Source of the DNA: an uncultured Porphyromonadaceae bacterium
GTDB lineage: Bacteria; Bacteroidota; Bacteroidia; Bacteroidales; Muribaculaceae
DNA: 7,366 nt
Direction of reading: 5' to 3'
Assembly: GCA_905193995.1 (NCBI GenBank)
Contig: CAJJQT010000093.1
Location: forward strand, 1-7,366
A program made the position numbers and the translations under genes. The notes under the pieces are model-generated. The model searched no databases, was not told where the DNA came from, and saw only the letters and a list, made by a program, of their open reading frames with translations. Below are positions 1-5,844 of this stretch, piece by piece (position 1 is the stretch's first letter; the number at the start of each line of letters is the position of its first letter).

Positions 1-183
1 GACCGCATTCTGGCCTCGCGCATGGGCGCCGCGGCCATCGACGCCCTGATGGAGGACCAGCGCAACGTGATGATCGGCATCAAGAACGACGAGATCGTCT
101 ACGTTCCCTTCACCAAGGCCATCAAGAACGACAAACCCATCAACCGCGAGCTGCTCAACACGCTGCGCCGCCTTTCGATCTGA
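1..183 (+). CDS. pfkA: 6-phosphofructokinase, C-terminal end (5' truncated by window)
   Basis: The window opens in frame 1 inside a gene that runs 60 codons to a TGA at 181-183. The encoded tail begins [16 protein letters not shown], continues with [16 protein letters not shown] and ends [10 protein letters not shown]. This matches the C-terminal part of bacterial ATP-dependent 6-phosphofructokinase as I recall it from Bacteroidota: an 'R(I/V)LASR(L/M)G..A(I/V)' helix, then a 'G...(D/N)..V..PF..A' strand-loop, then a short terminal helix. The full enzyme (about 320-340 residues) is cytoplasmic and phosphorylates fructose-6-phosphate to fructose-1,6-bisphosphate, the committed step of glycolysis. 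The active-site regions lie upstream of the window, so activity and cofactor type (ATP or pyrophosphate) cannot be judged here. The next gene starts 28 bp downstream on the same strand, so read-through transcription is likely. The call rests on a recognised tail and not on catalytic residues. Confidence 0.85.
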   Translation, partial: DRILASRMGAAAIDALMEDQRNVMIGIKNDEIVYVPFTKAIKNDKPINRELLNTLRRLSI

Positions 184-211
184 TCACCAAGCCGCCCCGC
201 CGCGCCCGCCG

Positions 212-2209
212 ATGAAGCTTACACCCCTGCGCCTGATACCGATGGTGCTGCTGGCTCTGCTGGCGGCCGCCTGCGCCAGCATCGGCCGCCCCGAGGGCGG
301 ACCGCGCGACGAGCTGCCCCCCGTGTTCGTGCGCTCGACGCCGATGCCCGGCGACACCGGCGTCGACGCCCGCAGCATCACCATCTACTTCGACGAGAAC
401 GTGCAGCTCGAGGACGCCTTCAACAAGGTGGTCATCTCGCCGGTGCAGATCCAGGCGCCGACCGTGACGGCCAACGGGCGCCGCGTGAGCGTGCGCCTCA
501 ACGACACCGTGCGCCCCGACATGACCTACACCATCGATTTCGGCGACGCCATCAAGGACCTCAACGAAGGCAACGTGCTCGACGGCTTCGCGCTCGACTT
601 CTCGACCGGCGGCCACATCGACACGATGCGCATTTCGGGCGTCGTGCTCCAGGCGTCGAATCTCGAGCCCGCGCAGGGCATCCTCGTGGGTGCGTACTCC
701 AACACGGCCGATTCGGCCATACGCACCCTGCCGCCCGACCGCATCGCCCGCACCAACCAGCGCGGCCAGTTCACGATCCGCAATCTGGCTCCGGGCTCAT
801 ACCGCGTCTACGCCTTCAACGACCTCAACCGCGACTTCCACTGGGACCGCTCTGAGGACATTGCCTTTCTCGACTCGCTCGTGACGCCGTCGGTGCGCCC
901 CATCGAGGTGGTCGACACGCTCTACAGCTCCTCCGGGGCCGACTCGCTTGTCGTGCGCCCCGGCCACCGCTTCCTGCCCAACGACGTGCTGCTGACGTGG
1001 TTCAACCTCGACTACCGCGCCCAGTACGTCAAGGACTACCGCCGCGACGTGCGCCGCAAGGCCCTGCTGGTCTTCGGCGCCGAGCCCGACTCGCTGCCCC
1101 GCGTGCGTGCCGTCGGCGGAGGCGAATCGCTCGACGGGCGCCCGGCCTCCGACTGGGCCGTCGAGCAGTTCAGCGCCCGCGGCGACTCCCTCACGCTGTG
1201 GCTCCGCGAGCCCGCGCTCGGCACCGACTCGCTGATGCTCGCCGTCAGCTACCGCAAGCCCGACTCGCTCGACCGCCTGCAGTGGACCACCGACACGCTG
1301 CGCTTCTTCTACCGCGAACCCCGCCGCAGCAAGAAGGAGATCGAAGCCGACACGCTGCCGCCCGCCCTCGACGTGCTGCAGGTGCAGTTCGGCTCGGCCG
1401 GCCAGGAGGTCAACCGCCCGCTGCAGTTCGCGCTCAGCCAGCCTGTCGAGACTTTCGATACGGGCGCCATGCGCATGGAAATGCAGGTCGACACGCTCTG
1501 GAAGCCCGTGGCGCTTCCCCCGCTGCTGCCCGACTCGGCCGACCTCCTGCTCGGCCGGCGCCTCGACGTTAAATGGACCCCCGGCGCCAAGTACCGCTTC
1601 ACCATTGATTCGGCCGCAATCGTAGGCATCTACGGCGAGCACAACAAGCCCGTGATGCGCGAATTCACCGTCCGCCCGCTCGAGGATTACTCGAATATCA
1701 CATTTAATATAAAGGGAGCCGATTCAACGGCCGTGGTCGAACTGCTGTCGGCCTCCGACGAACCGGTGCTTCGTGCGCCGGTCACGGCCGACGGCCGCGC
1801 CGTGTTCCGCTTCGTCAACCCCGGCACGTACTACGCCCGCCTGTTCTTCGACTCCGACCGCAACGGCCGCTGGACCACCGGCATTCCCGATTCGGTGCAG
1901 CCCGAGGAGGTCGCCTACTACCCCCGCAAGCTCGATCTGCGGCGCAACTGGGATGTGGAGCAGGTATGGGACATATATGAGCTGCCCGTCGACGCCCAGA
2001 AGCCGCAGGCAATACTCAAGAACAAACCCAAGCTGAAGCGCGGCGAGGAGCCGCCGCCATCCGATGACGACGAGGAGATCGACGACGACTTCCTCGGCAG
2101 CGACCCCCGCACCAATCAGGGCATCGAGCGTCGCCGCAACAGCGGCAACCGCGGCACCGGCGGCCGCCGCCAGCAGTCCGGCGGCGCAGGCGGCGCAATC
2201 CGCCGCTGA
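212..2209 (+). CDS. Ig-like (Big_5/SbsA-type) domain lipoprotein of Bacteroidota
   Basis: Predicted exported lipoprotein of 665 residues with no known enzymatic role. Residues 1-20 form a signal peptide (basic start, hydrophobic core) ending LLAAAC, so Cys21 is the likely lipidated residue; Ala at -3 makes the lipobox acceptable but not ideal. After a GRPEGGPRDELPP linker, residues about 33-135 look like a bacterial Ig-like Big_5/SbsA domain ('STPMPGDTGVDARSITIYFDENV', shown here as family-typical wording, ending ALDFSTG). Two similar beta modules follow, near residues 138-225 and 494-570. Each has a (A/N)PG(S/T)Y turn followed by an Asp/Asn-rich loop ending in Trp (N203-W211 and D547-W554). 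The middle, about 226-490, is predicted beta-rich and I do not recognise it. The tail has an acidic run (S617-F627) and then an Arg/Gly/Gln-rich end. No acidic surface-export signal follows Cys21, so periplasmic or surface location is open. The start is supported by the signal peptide; there is no Shine-Dalgarno. A short AT-rich codon patch sits near 1692-1712. Confidence 0.85.
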   Translation: MKLTPLRLIPMVLLALLAAACASIGRPEGGPRDELPPVFVRSTPMPGDTGVDARSITIYFDENVQLEDAFNKVVISPVQIQAPTVTANGRRVSVRLNDTVRPDMTYTIDFGDAIKDLNEGNVLDGFALDFSTGGHIDTMRISGVVLQASNLEPAQGILVGAYSNTADSAIRTLPPDRIARTNQRGQFTIRNLAPGSYRVYAFNDLNRDFHWDRSEDIAFLDSLVTPSVRPIEVVDTLYSSSGADSLVVRPGHRFLPNDVLLTWFNLDYRAQYVKDYRRDVRRKALLVFGAEPDSLPRVRAVGGGESLDGRPASDWAVEQFSARGDSLTLWLREPALGTDSLMLAVSYRKPDSLDRLQWTTDTLRFFYREPRRSKKEIEADTLPPALDVLQVQFGSAGQEVNRPLQFALSQPVETFDTGAMRMEMQVDTLWKPVALPPLLPDSADLLLGRRLDVKWTPGAKYRFTIDSAAIVGIYGEHNKPVMREFTVRPLEDYSNITFNIKGADSTAVVELLSASDEPVLRAPVTADGRAVFRFVNPGTYYARLFFDSDRNGRWTTGIPDSVQPEEVAYYPRKLDLRRNWDVEQVWDIYELPVDAQKPQAILKNKPKLKRGEEPPPSDDDEEIDDDFLGSDPRTNQGIERRRNSGNRGTGGRRQQSGGAGGAIRR

Positions 2210-2229
2210 CCGTCTCCCCGGGCAATGGA

Positions 2230-2251
2230 GCGAAGGCGTCCCCGCCTTCGC
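2230..2251 (+). terminator. Perfect 9-bp hairpin after the lipoprotein gene, possible terminator
   Basis: GCGAAGGCG (2230-2238) is the exact reverse complement of CGCCTTCGC (2243-2251), with a 4-base TCCC loop, starting 21 bp after the stop codon. Position and strength suit a 3'-end structure for the pfkA-lipoprotein transcript. The nearest T-rich stretch (TTACTTTTGAT, from about 2269) is some 18 bases away, so it is not a canonical intrinsic terminator. It may instead be a 3'-end stabilising hairpin or a dispersed intergenic repeat. Confidence 0.35.
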
Positions 2252-2326
2252 CGCTGAACGTCGGGCTATTACTTTTGATATCGTTGATCACCGGTTGTGA
2301 ATACGCGACGTCTTCACTCTACTGCA

Positions 2327-2399
2327 ATTGTTAAATCAAGGGGTTAAATTTAACTTAACAGTGTTAAACTTGCAATTTTCGGGCAATTTTATTGTTAAA
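2327..2399. promoter_or_regulatory. AT-rich cluster of GTTAAA palindromes, possible operator region
   Basis: GTTAAA occurs at 2330, 2343, 2363 and 2394. GTTAAATTTAAC (2343-2354) is a perfect 12-bp palindrome. TTAACA-G-TGTTAA (2355-2367) is a perfect inverted repeat with a one-base centre, directly abutting it. ATTGTTAAA is repeated at 2327-2335 and 2391-2399, and GCAATTTT at 2372-2379 and 2383-2390, 11 bp apart, about one helical turn. The cluster lies just upstream of the candidate promoter, where activators or repressors would bind. AT-rich DNA makes some such repeats by chance; the two adjacent perfect palindromes are the strongest part. The binding protein, if any, is unknown. Confidence 0.4.
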
Positions 2400-2401
2400 A
2401 A

Positions 2402-2433
2402 TTGGTAAGAGTGGAAAAAATTGATTTACTTTG
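2402..2433 (+). promoter_or_regulatory. Candidate Bacteroidota-type promoter for susCD
   Basis: TTG at 2402-2404 and TTACTTTG at 2426-2433 are separated by 21 bp. The Bacteroidota housekeeping consensus is TTTG (or TTG) about 19-21 bp upstream of TAnnTTTG. The downstream box matches 7 of 8 positions, with T in place of A at the second. Transcription would start near 2440, giving a 5' leader of about 260 nt before susC. This is a motif match by eye, with no transcript evidence. Confidence 0.45.
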
Positions 2434-2449
2434 CGCCGAAAGATAGTTA

Positions 2450-2463
2450 TCCGCAGCCGCGGA
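2450..2463 (+). other. Short GC hairpin near the predicted 5' end of the susCD leader
   Basis: TCCGC (2450-2454) pairs with GCGGA (2459-2463) around an AGCC loop, about 10 nt after the predicted transcription start. It could protect the 5' end of the leader or be one element of a larger fold. The adjacent GGAG (2461-2464) could pair alternatively with CTCC (2476-2479), so the local structure is ambiguous. Confidence 0.25.
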
Positions 2464-2531
2464 GTAAGTCACACGCTCCCGAATACAAGGGCCGGCCTTA
2501 GATTGTGAGGACAACAAACCATTGAAAAACC

Positions 2532-2560
2532 GGGATCGGCCCCCGCAGCCGTCTCTTTTT
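2532..2560 (+). terminator. Terminator-like hairpin with T5 tract in the susCD leader (possible attenuator)
   Basis: GGGA (2532-2535) pairs with TCTC (2552-2555, one G-T wobble). After a single bulged T (2536), CGGC (2537-2540) pairs with GCCG (2548-2551), closing a 7-base loop. Five T's (2556-2560) follow at once. This is intrinsic-terminator architecture lying between the candidate promoter and susC. Upstream, GGGCCG (2489-2494) is exactly complementary to CGGCCC (2537-2542), so it could capture the left arm of the terminator and act as an anti-terminator. If the terminator works, the product is either an attenuated leader or a free RNA of about 120 nt. The stem is modest and bulged; this is pairing by eye, not a computed fold. 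Confidence 0.4.
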
Positions 2561-2575
2561 CCAAGAATTTGTGCT

Positions 2576-2674
2576 ATGCAGCAAGCAGCCAAGCAGTCGA
2601 CGGGTATTGTGATTCGCTCCGACGCGCATGCCGACGAATACGACCCGCAGAGAATTGAAACTGAGATTATATAA
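2576..2674 (+). CDS. Possible 32-residue small ORF upstream of susC
   Basis: ATG at 2576 opens 32 codons ending in TAA at 2672-2674, 25 bp before the first susC ATG. The peptide begins MQQAAKQSTGIVIRSD and ends PQRIETEII. It is hydrophilic, with no signal peptide or membrane segment, and I do not recognise it. The same frame is open upstream to the TAA at 2465-2467, so a TTG start at 2522 would give 50 codons and make ribosomes cross the terminator-like hairpin. There is no clear ribosome binding site. It could be a leader peptide or uORF, or chance, since an open frame of this length is not rare. Confidence 0.2.
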   Translation: MQQAAKQSTGIVIRSDAHADEYDPQRIETEII

Positions 2675-2699
2675 TTACTAACTTAAAATTACTACTTGC

Positions 2700-5600
2700 A
2701 TGCAGAACATTTGTTTACAAATGACGCGGAAGGCAGTGCTGGCACTCGCCCTGGTGATCGCCTGCGCTCTTCCGGCATTAGCACAAAAAATCACAGTGAG
2801 CGGCACTGTGTATGAGCCCGAAGGCGAACCCGCCATCGGCGCGAGTGTCGTGGTGCAAGGTCAGCAGAATGGCGTAAGTACCGATTTCGACGGCAACTAC
2901 ACCATCGAGGTTGATCCCCAGGGCACACTCGTGTTTTCGTACATAGGCTGTGAGACACAGTCCGTCGCCGTCAACGGCCGCACTACTGTCGACTGCCACC
3001 TTACGTCGAGCGCGGTAGCTCTTCAGGAAGTCGTAGCCGTCGGCTACGGTACCGTGAAGAAGGAAGATGCCACCGGTTCGGTAGCCATCATCAAGCCCGA
3101 CGAGATCGAGGCCGGCATCGCCACCTCGACCCAGGACCTCCTGGTGGGTGCGTCGCCCGGTGTCGTCGTGACCCTCGACGGCGGTAACCCCGCAGGCGGC
3201 GGCACAATCCGTATCCGCGGCGGCTCCTCGCTCAACGCCACCAACGATCCTCTGATCGTCATCGACGGCGTGCCCCAGACCAACCAGAGTCAGGGCGGCG
3301 GCATGAACGCGCTCACGATGATCAACCCGCAGAACATCGAGTCGATGACCATCCTCAAGGATGCATCCGCTACGGCCATCTACGGTTCGCGTGCTTCGAA
3401 CGGCGTCATCATCATCACCACCAAGAAGGGCCAGAGCGGCCGTCCGCAGGTCAACTTCTCGGCCAACTTCAGCGTAAACACCGCACGCAAGAAACTCAAC
3501 ATGATGAACGGCCAGGAATTCGCCGACATGGTTACCGCCAACCTCGGTGAGGCTTCGGCCGCACAGCTCGGATACAACGGCACCATATACAATACCGACT
3601 GGCAGAAGGAAGTGCTCCGTACATCGTTCTCGCACGACTACAACCTGAGCGTCGGCGGCAAGGCCGGCATCCTCCCCTACCGCGTGAGCGTCAGCTACAC
3701 CAACAACCAGGGTATTCTCAAGACCTCGTCGATGGACCGCGTCACCGCAGGCTTCAACCTCAATCCCAAGTTCTTTGACGACCATCTGAGCGTCAACGCC
3801 AACGCCACCGGCACCTACGCCCGCACCGGCAACGGCGACACCGGCGCCGTCGGCTCGGCCATCGCGTTCGACCCCACCAAGCCCGTCTACACCAACATAC
3901 CCATGGCAGGCAACGCCGGGCTGTATGTCTACAACGGCTACTACAACTTCATCCCCGGTGAAGGCGGCCAGAACGACCGCAACTCGGGCATCAACCCGCT
4001 CCAGCTCCTCAACGACGTCGACAGCCACAACAAGACCTGGTCATCGAGTGGCAACCTCCAGCTCGACTACTCGCTCCACTTCCTCCCCGAGCTCCACTTC
4101 AACCTGAACCTCGGTTATCAGGTATCGAAAAACGACTGCACTTCCTACACCGCAGCCAACTCGCTCCAGGCATGGCGCAACAGCGGCCTGCTGGCCAACA
4201 ACGCAGCCGGTGCCGAGACCATGTACAAGTGGCACGAGGTACAGCGCAACACCATGCTCTCGTTCTACATCAACTATAAGAAAGAATTCGAGGCCATCAA
4301 GTCCAACCTCGACGTCACCGTCGGCTACGACTGGCAGAAGTTCAGCTACTTCGGCAACTCGAACAGCTACGTCAACTCGCTCGGCTTCCTCGGCCCCGAC
4401 GGCGCCAACGGATTCGGCTACGTCAACGGCCAGTACTACATGGACGTCAACCCCAACAGCAGCATCGGCCAGACCGTCGGCGGCGCCGACGTCAAGGACT
4501 CGCGCTGGGCTGCTCCCGTTCAGCTCGTTTCGTTCTTCGGTCGTGTCAACTACATCTTCGACGACACCTACCTGCTGACCTTCACCCTCCGCGACGACGG
4601 TACATCGCGCTTCTCCAAGGACACCCGCTGGGGTCTGTTCCCCGCCGTGGCCCTGGGCTGGAAGATCTCGAATCTGCCCGTATTCCGGGACCAGAGTGTC
4701 ATGAACGAATGGAAACTCCGCTTAGGCTGGGGCCAGACCGGCCAGCAGGATATCGGCTCGTACTTCCCCTACATGCCTATCTACACCGTATCGTCGGATC
4801 CCAACTTCCAGTATCCGTCGTACTTCGACAACGGCAAGTGGGTTTCGGCCCTCTATCCGCAGCCCTATGATTCGAAGATCAAGTGGGAGACAACCACCAC
4901 CTGGAACGTCGGCTTCGACCTCGCTTTCCTCAACAACCGCATCACGGCCAACCTCGACTGGTATCTCCGCGACACCAAGGACCTGCTGGCCAAAGTGCCC
5001 GCCAAGGGTCTCCAGACCTCTGACTACCTGACCCGCAACATCGGTACTCTCCGCAACTACGGTATCGAGTTCACCATCGGCGCCAAGCCCGTCGTAACAC
5101 GCGACTTCACATGGTCGACCAGCTACAATGTGGCCTGGAACCGCAACAAGATCACCTCGCTCAACGACGGCACCCCCATCGAATCGGGCCGCACCGTTCC
5201 CGGCGGCGGTATCGGCTCCGCTCTCCAGTGGTTCATGCAGGGCGAGGCAGCCTACACCTACCGCGTTTACCAGCAGGTGTATGACAACGCCGGCAACCCC
5301 GTCGAAGGCCAGTACGTCGACCAGAACGCCGACGGCAAGATCGACGCCGCCGACCTGATCAACTTCCACTCGCCCGAACCCAAGGTGACCATGACCTGGA
5401 ACAATACCTTCAACTACAAGAACTGGGATCTCGGCATCTCGCTGCGTGCCTCGATCGGCAACTGGGTCTACAATGCACCCCGCCGCACACGCACCAACTT
5501 CGGCACTGTCGACCAGTACGGCCTCAACAACCTGCTGCGCGACGAGTTCTACTTCCACTCCAGCGACGCCAACCTCGCGCTGAGCGACTACTGGGTTGAG

Positions 5601-5816
5601 AACGCATCGTTCATCCGCTGCGACAACATCACCCTGGGCTACACCTTCGAGAACCTGCTCAACGACAAGCTCCGTCTCCGCGTCTTCGGTGCTGCGCAGA
5701 ACCCCTTCGTCATCACCAAGTACAAGGGTATCGATCCTGAAGTGTTCGACGGCCGCGACGACAACGTCTACCCGCGTCCTGTCACCTTCACCCTCGGTGT
5801 GATCGCCACATTCTAA
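2700..5816 (+). CDS. SusC/RagA family TonB-dependent outer-membrane transporter
   Basis: Complete 1038-residue SusC-like transporter, a normal length for the family. It forms the outer-membrane beta-barrel that imports oligomeric nutrients bound by its SusD partner, energised by TonB-ExbBD. Residues 1-28 are a signal peptide ending ALPALA, with cleavage likely before Gln29. Residues about 31-105 form the carboxypeptidase-D regulatory-like domain typical of SusC (VSGTVYEPEGEPAIGAS, DFDGNYTI). The TonB-box/plug boundary carries the hallmark EVVAVGYGTVKK near residue 110. The plug runs to about 240 with IRIRGGSSLN, PLIVIDGVPQ, ILKDASATAIYGSRASNG and IIITTKKG. The rest is barrel, ending in Phe (TLGVIATF), as expected for BAM insertion. 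A D-x-N-x-D-G-x-I-D-x-x-D loop (874-885) resembles a calcium loop and is common in the family. No N-terminal STN domain is present, so direct FecR/sigma signalling through this protein is unlikely. An in-frame ATG at 2721 (Met8) is an equally good start: the signal peptide then begins MTRKAVLALAL. The substrate cannot be read from sequence. Confidence 0.97.
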   Translation: MQNICLQMTRKAVLALALVIACALPALAQKITVSGTVYEPEGEPAIGASVVVQGQQNGVSTDFDGNYTIEVDPQGTLVFSYIGCETQSVAVNGRTTVDCHLTSSAVALQEVVAVGYGTVKKEDATGSVAIIKPDEIEAGIATSTQDLLVGASPGVVVTLDGGNPAGGGTIRIRGGSSLNATNDPLIVIDGVPQTNQSQGGGMNALTMINPQNIESMTILKDASATAIYGSRASNGVIIITTKKGQSGRPQVNFSANFSVNTARKKLNMMNGQEFADMVTANLGEASAAQLGYNGTIYNTDWQKEVLRTSFSHDYNLSVGGKAGILPYRVSVSYTNNQGILKTSSMDRVTAGFNLNPKFFDDHLSVNANATGTYARTGNGDTGAVGSAIAFDPTKPVYTNIPMAGNAGLYVYNGYYNFIPGEGGQNDRNSGINPLQLLNDVDSHNKTWSSSGNLQLDYSLHFLPELHFNLNLGYQVSKNDCTSYTAANSLQAWRNSGLLANNAAGAETMYKWHEVQRNTMLSFYINYKKEFEAIKSNLDVTVGYDWQKFSYFGNSNSYVNSLGFLGPDGANGFGYVNGQYYMDVNPNSSIGQTVGGADVKDSRWAAPVQLVSFFGRVNYIFDDTYLLTFTLRDDGTSRFSKDTRWGLFPAVALGWKISNLPVFRDQSVMNEWKLRLGWGQTGQQDIGSYFPYMPIYTVSSDPNFQYPSYFDNGKWVSALYPQPYDSKIKWETTTTWNVGFDLAFLNNRITANLDWYLRDTKDLLAKVPAKGLQTSDYLTRNIGTLRNYGIEFTIGAKPVVTRDFTWSTSYNVAWNRNKITSLNDGTPIESGRTVPGGGIGSALQWFMQGEAAYTYRVYQQVYDNAGNPVEGQYVDQNADGKIDAADLINFHSPEPKVTMTWNNTFNYKNWDLGISLRASIGNWVYNAPRRTRTNFGTVDQYGLNNLLRDEFYFHSSDANLALSDYWVENASFIRCDNITLGYTFENLLNDKLRLRVFGAAQNPFVITKYKGIDPEVFDGRDDNVYPRPVTFTLGVIATF

Positions 5817-5844
5817 CCATTAACCACTTATCAGAAAATTCTAT

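Larger units (their letters stand above)
2210..2699 (+). other. 490-bp intergenic/leader region between the lipoprotein gene and susC
   Basis: No convincing protein gene fills this gap. From left to right it holds a perfect 9-bp hairpin (2230-2251), an AT-rich block (only 16 G/C in the 60 bases 2341-2400, against GC-rich genes on both sides), a candidate promoter (2402-2433), and then a mixed-composition leader of about 260 nt up to susC. The leader contains a short GC hairpin, a terminator-like hairpin and a possible small ORF. The last 28 bases before susC (2672-2699) are again AT-rich and unstructured by eye, which suits translation initiation in Bacteroidota, where A/T-rich upstream sequence commonly replaces a strong Shine-Dalgarno. 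Confidence 0.6.

Noticed and set aside
184..211. Possible promoter or terminator between pfkA and the lipoprotein gene
   Set aside because: The 28-bp gap is almost all G/C, with no hairpin-plus-T pattern and no TAnnTTTG box. Read-through transcription is simpler.
797..1642. 281-codon minus-strand frame, plus overlapping plus-strand frame 997-1572
   Set aside because: Both overlap the lipoprotein gene in other frames. The plus-strand one is Arg/Ala/Pro-rich and the minus-strand one Val/Gly/Ala-rich, typical of out-of-frame GC-rich sequence.
2395..2592. 65-codon minus-strand frame in the intergenic region
   Set aside because: It crosses the AT-rich block and the candidate promoter, has no recognisable motif, and opposes all neighbouring genes. 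Chance is the simpler explanation.
2706..2713. AACATTTG as a second -7 box that would make a Met8 start leaderless
   Set aside because: It matches the TAnnTTTG box fairly well, but there is no TTG at the required 19-21 bp upstream spacing.
2778..4028. 416-codon open frame on the minus strand
   Set aside because: It is antisense to the SusC regulatory and plug domains, whose motifs are unmistakable on the + strand. The frame is a low-complexity shadow.
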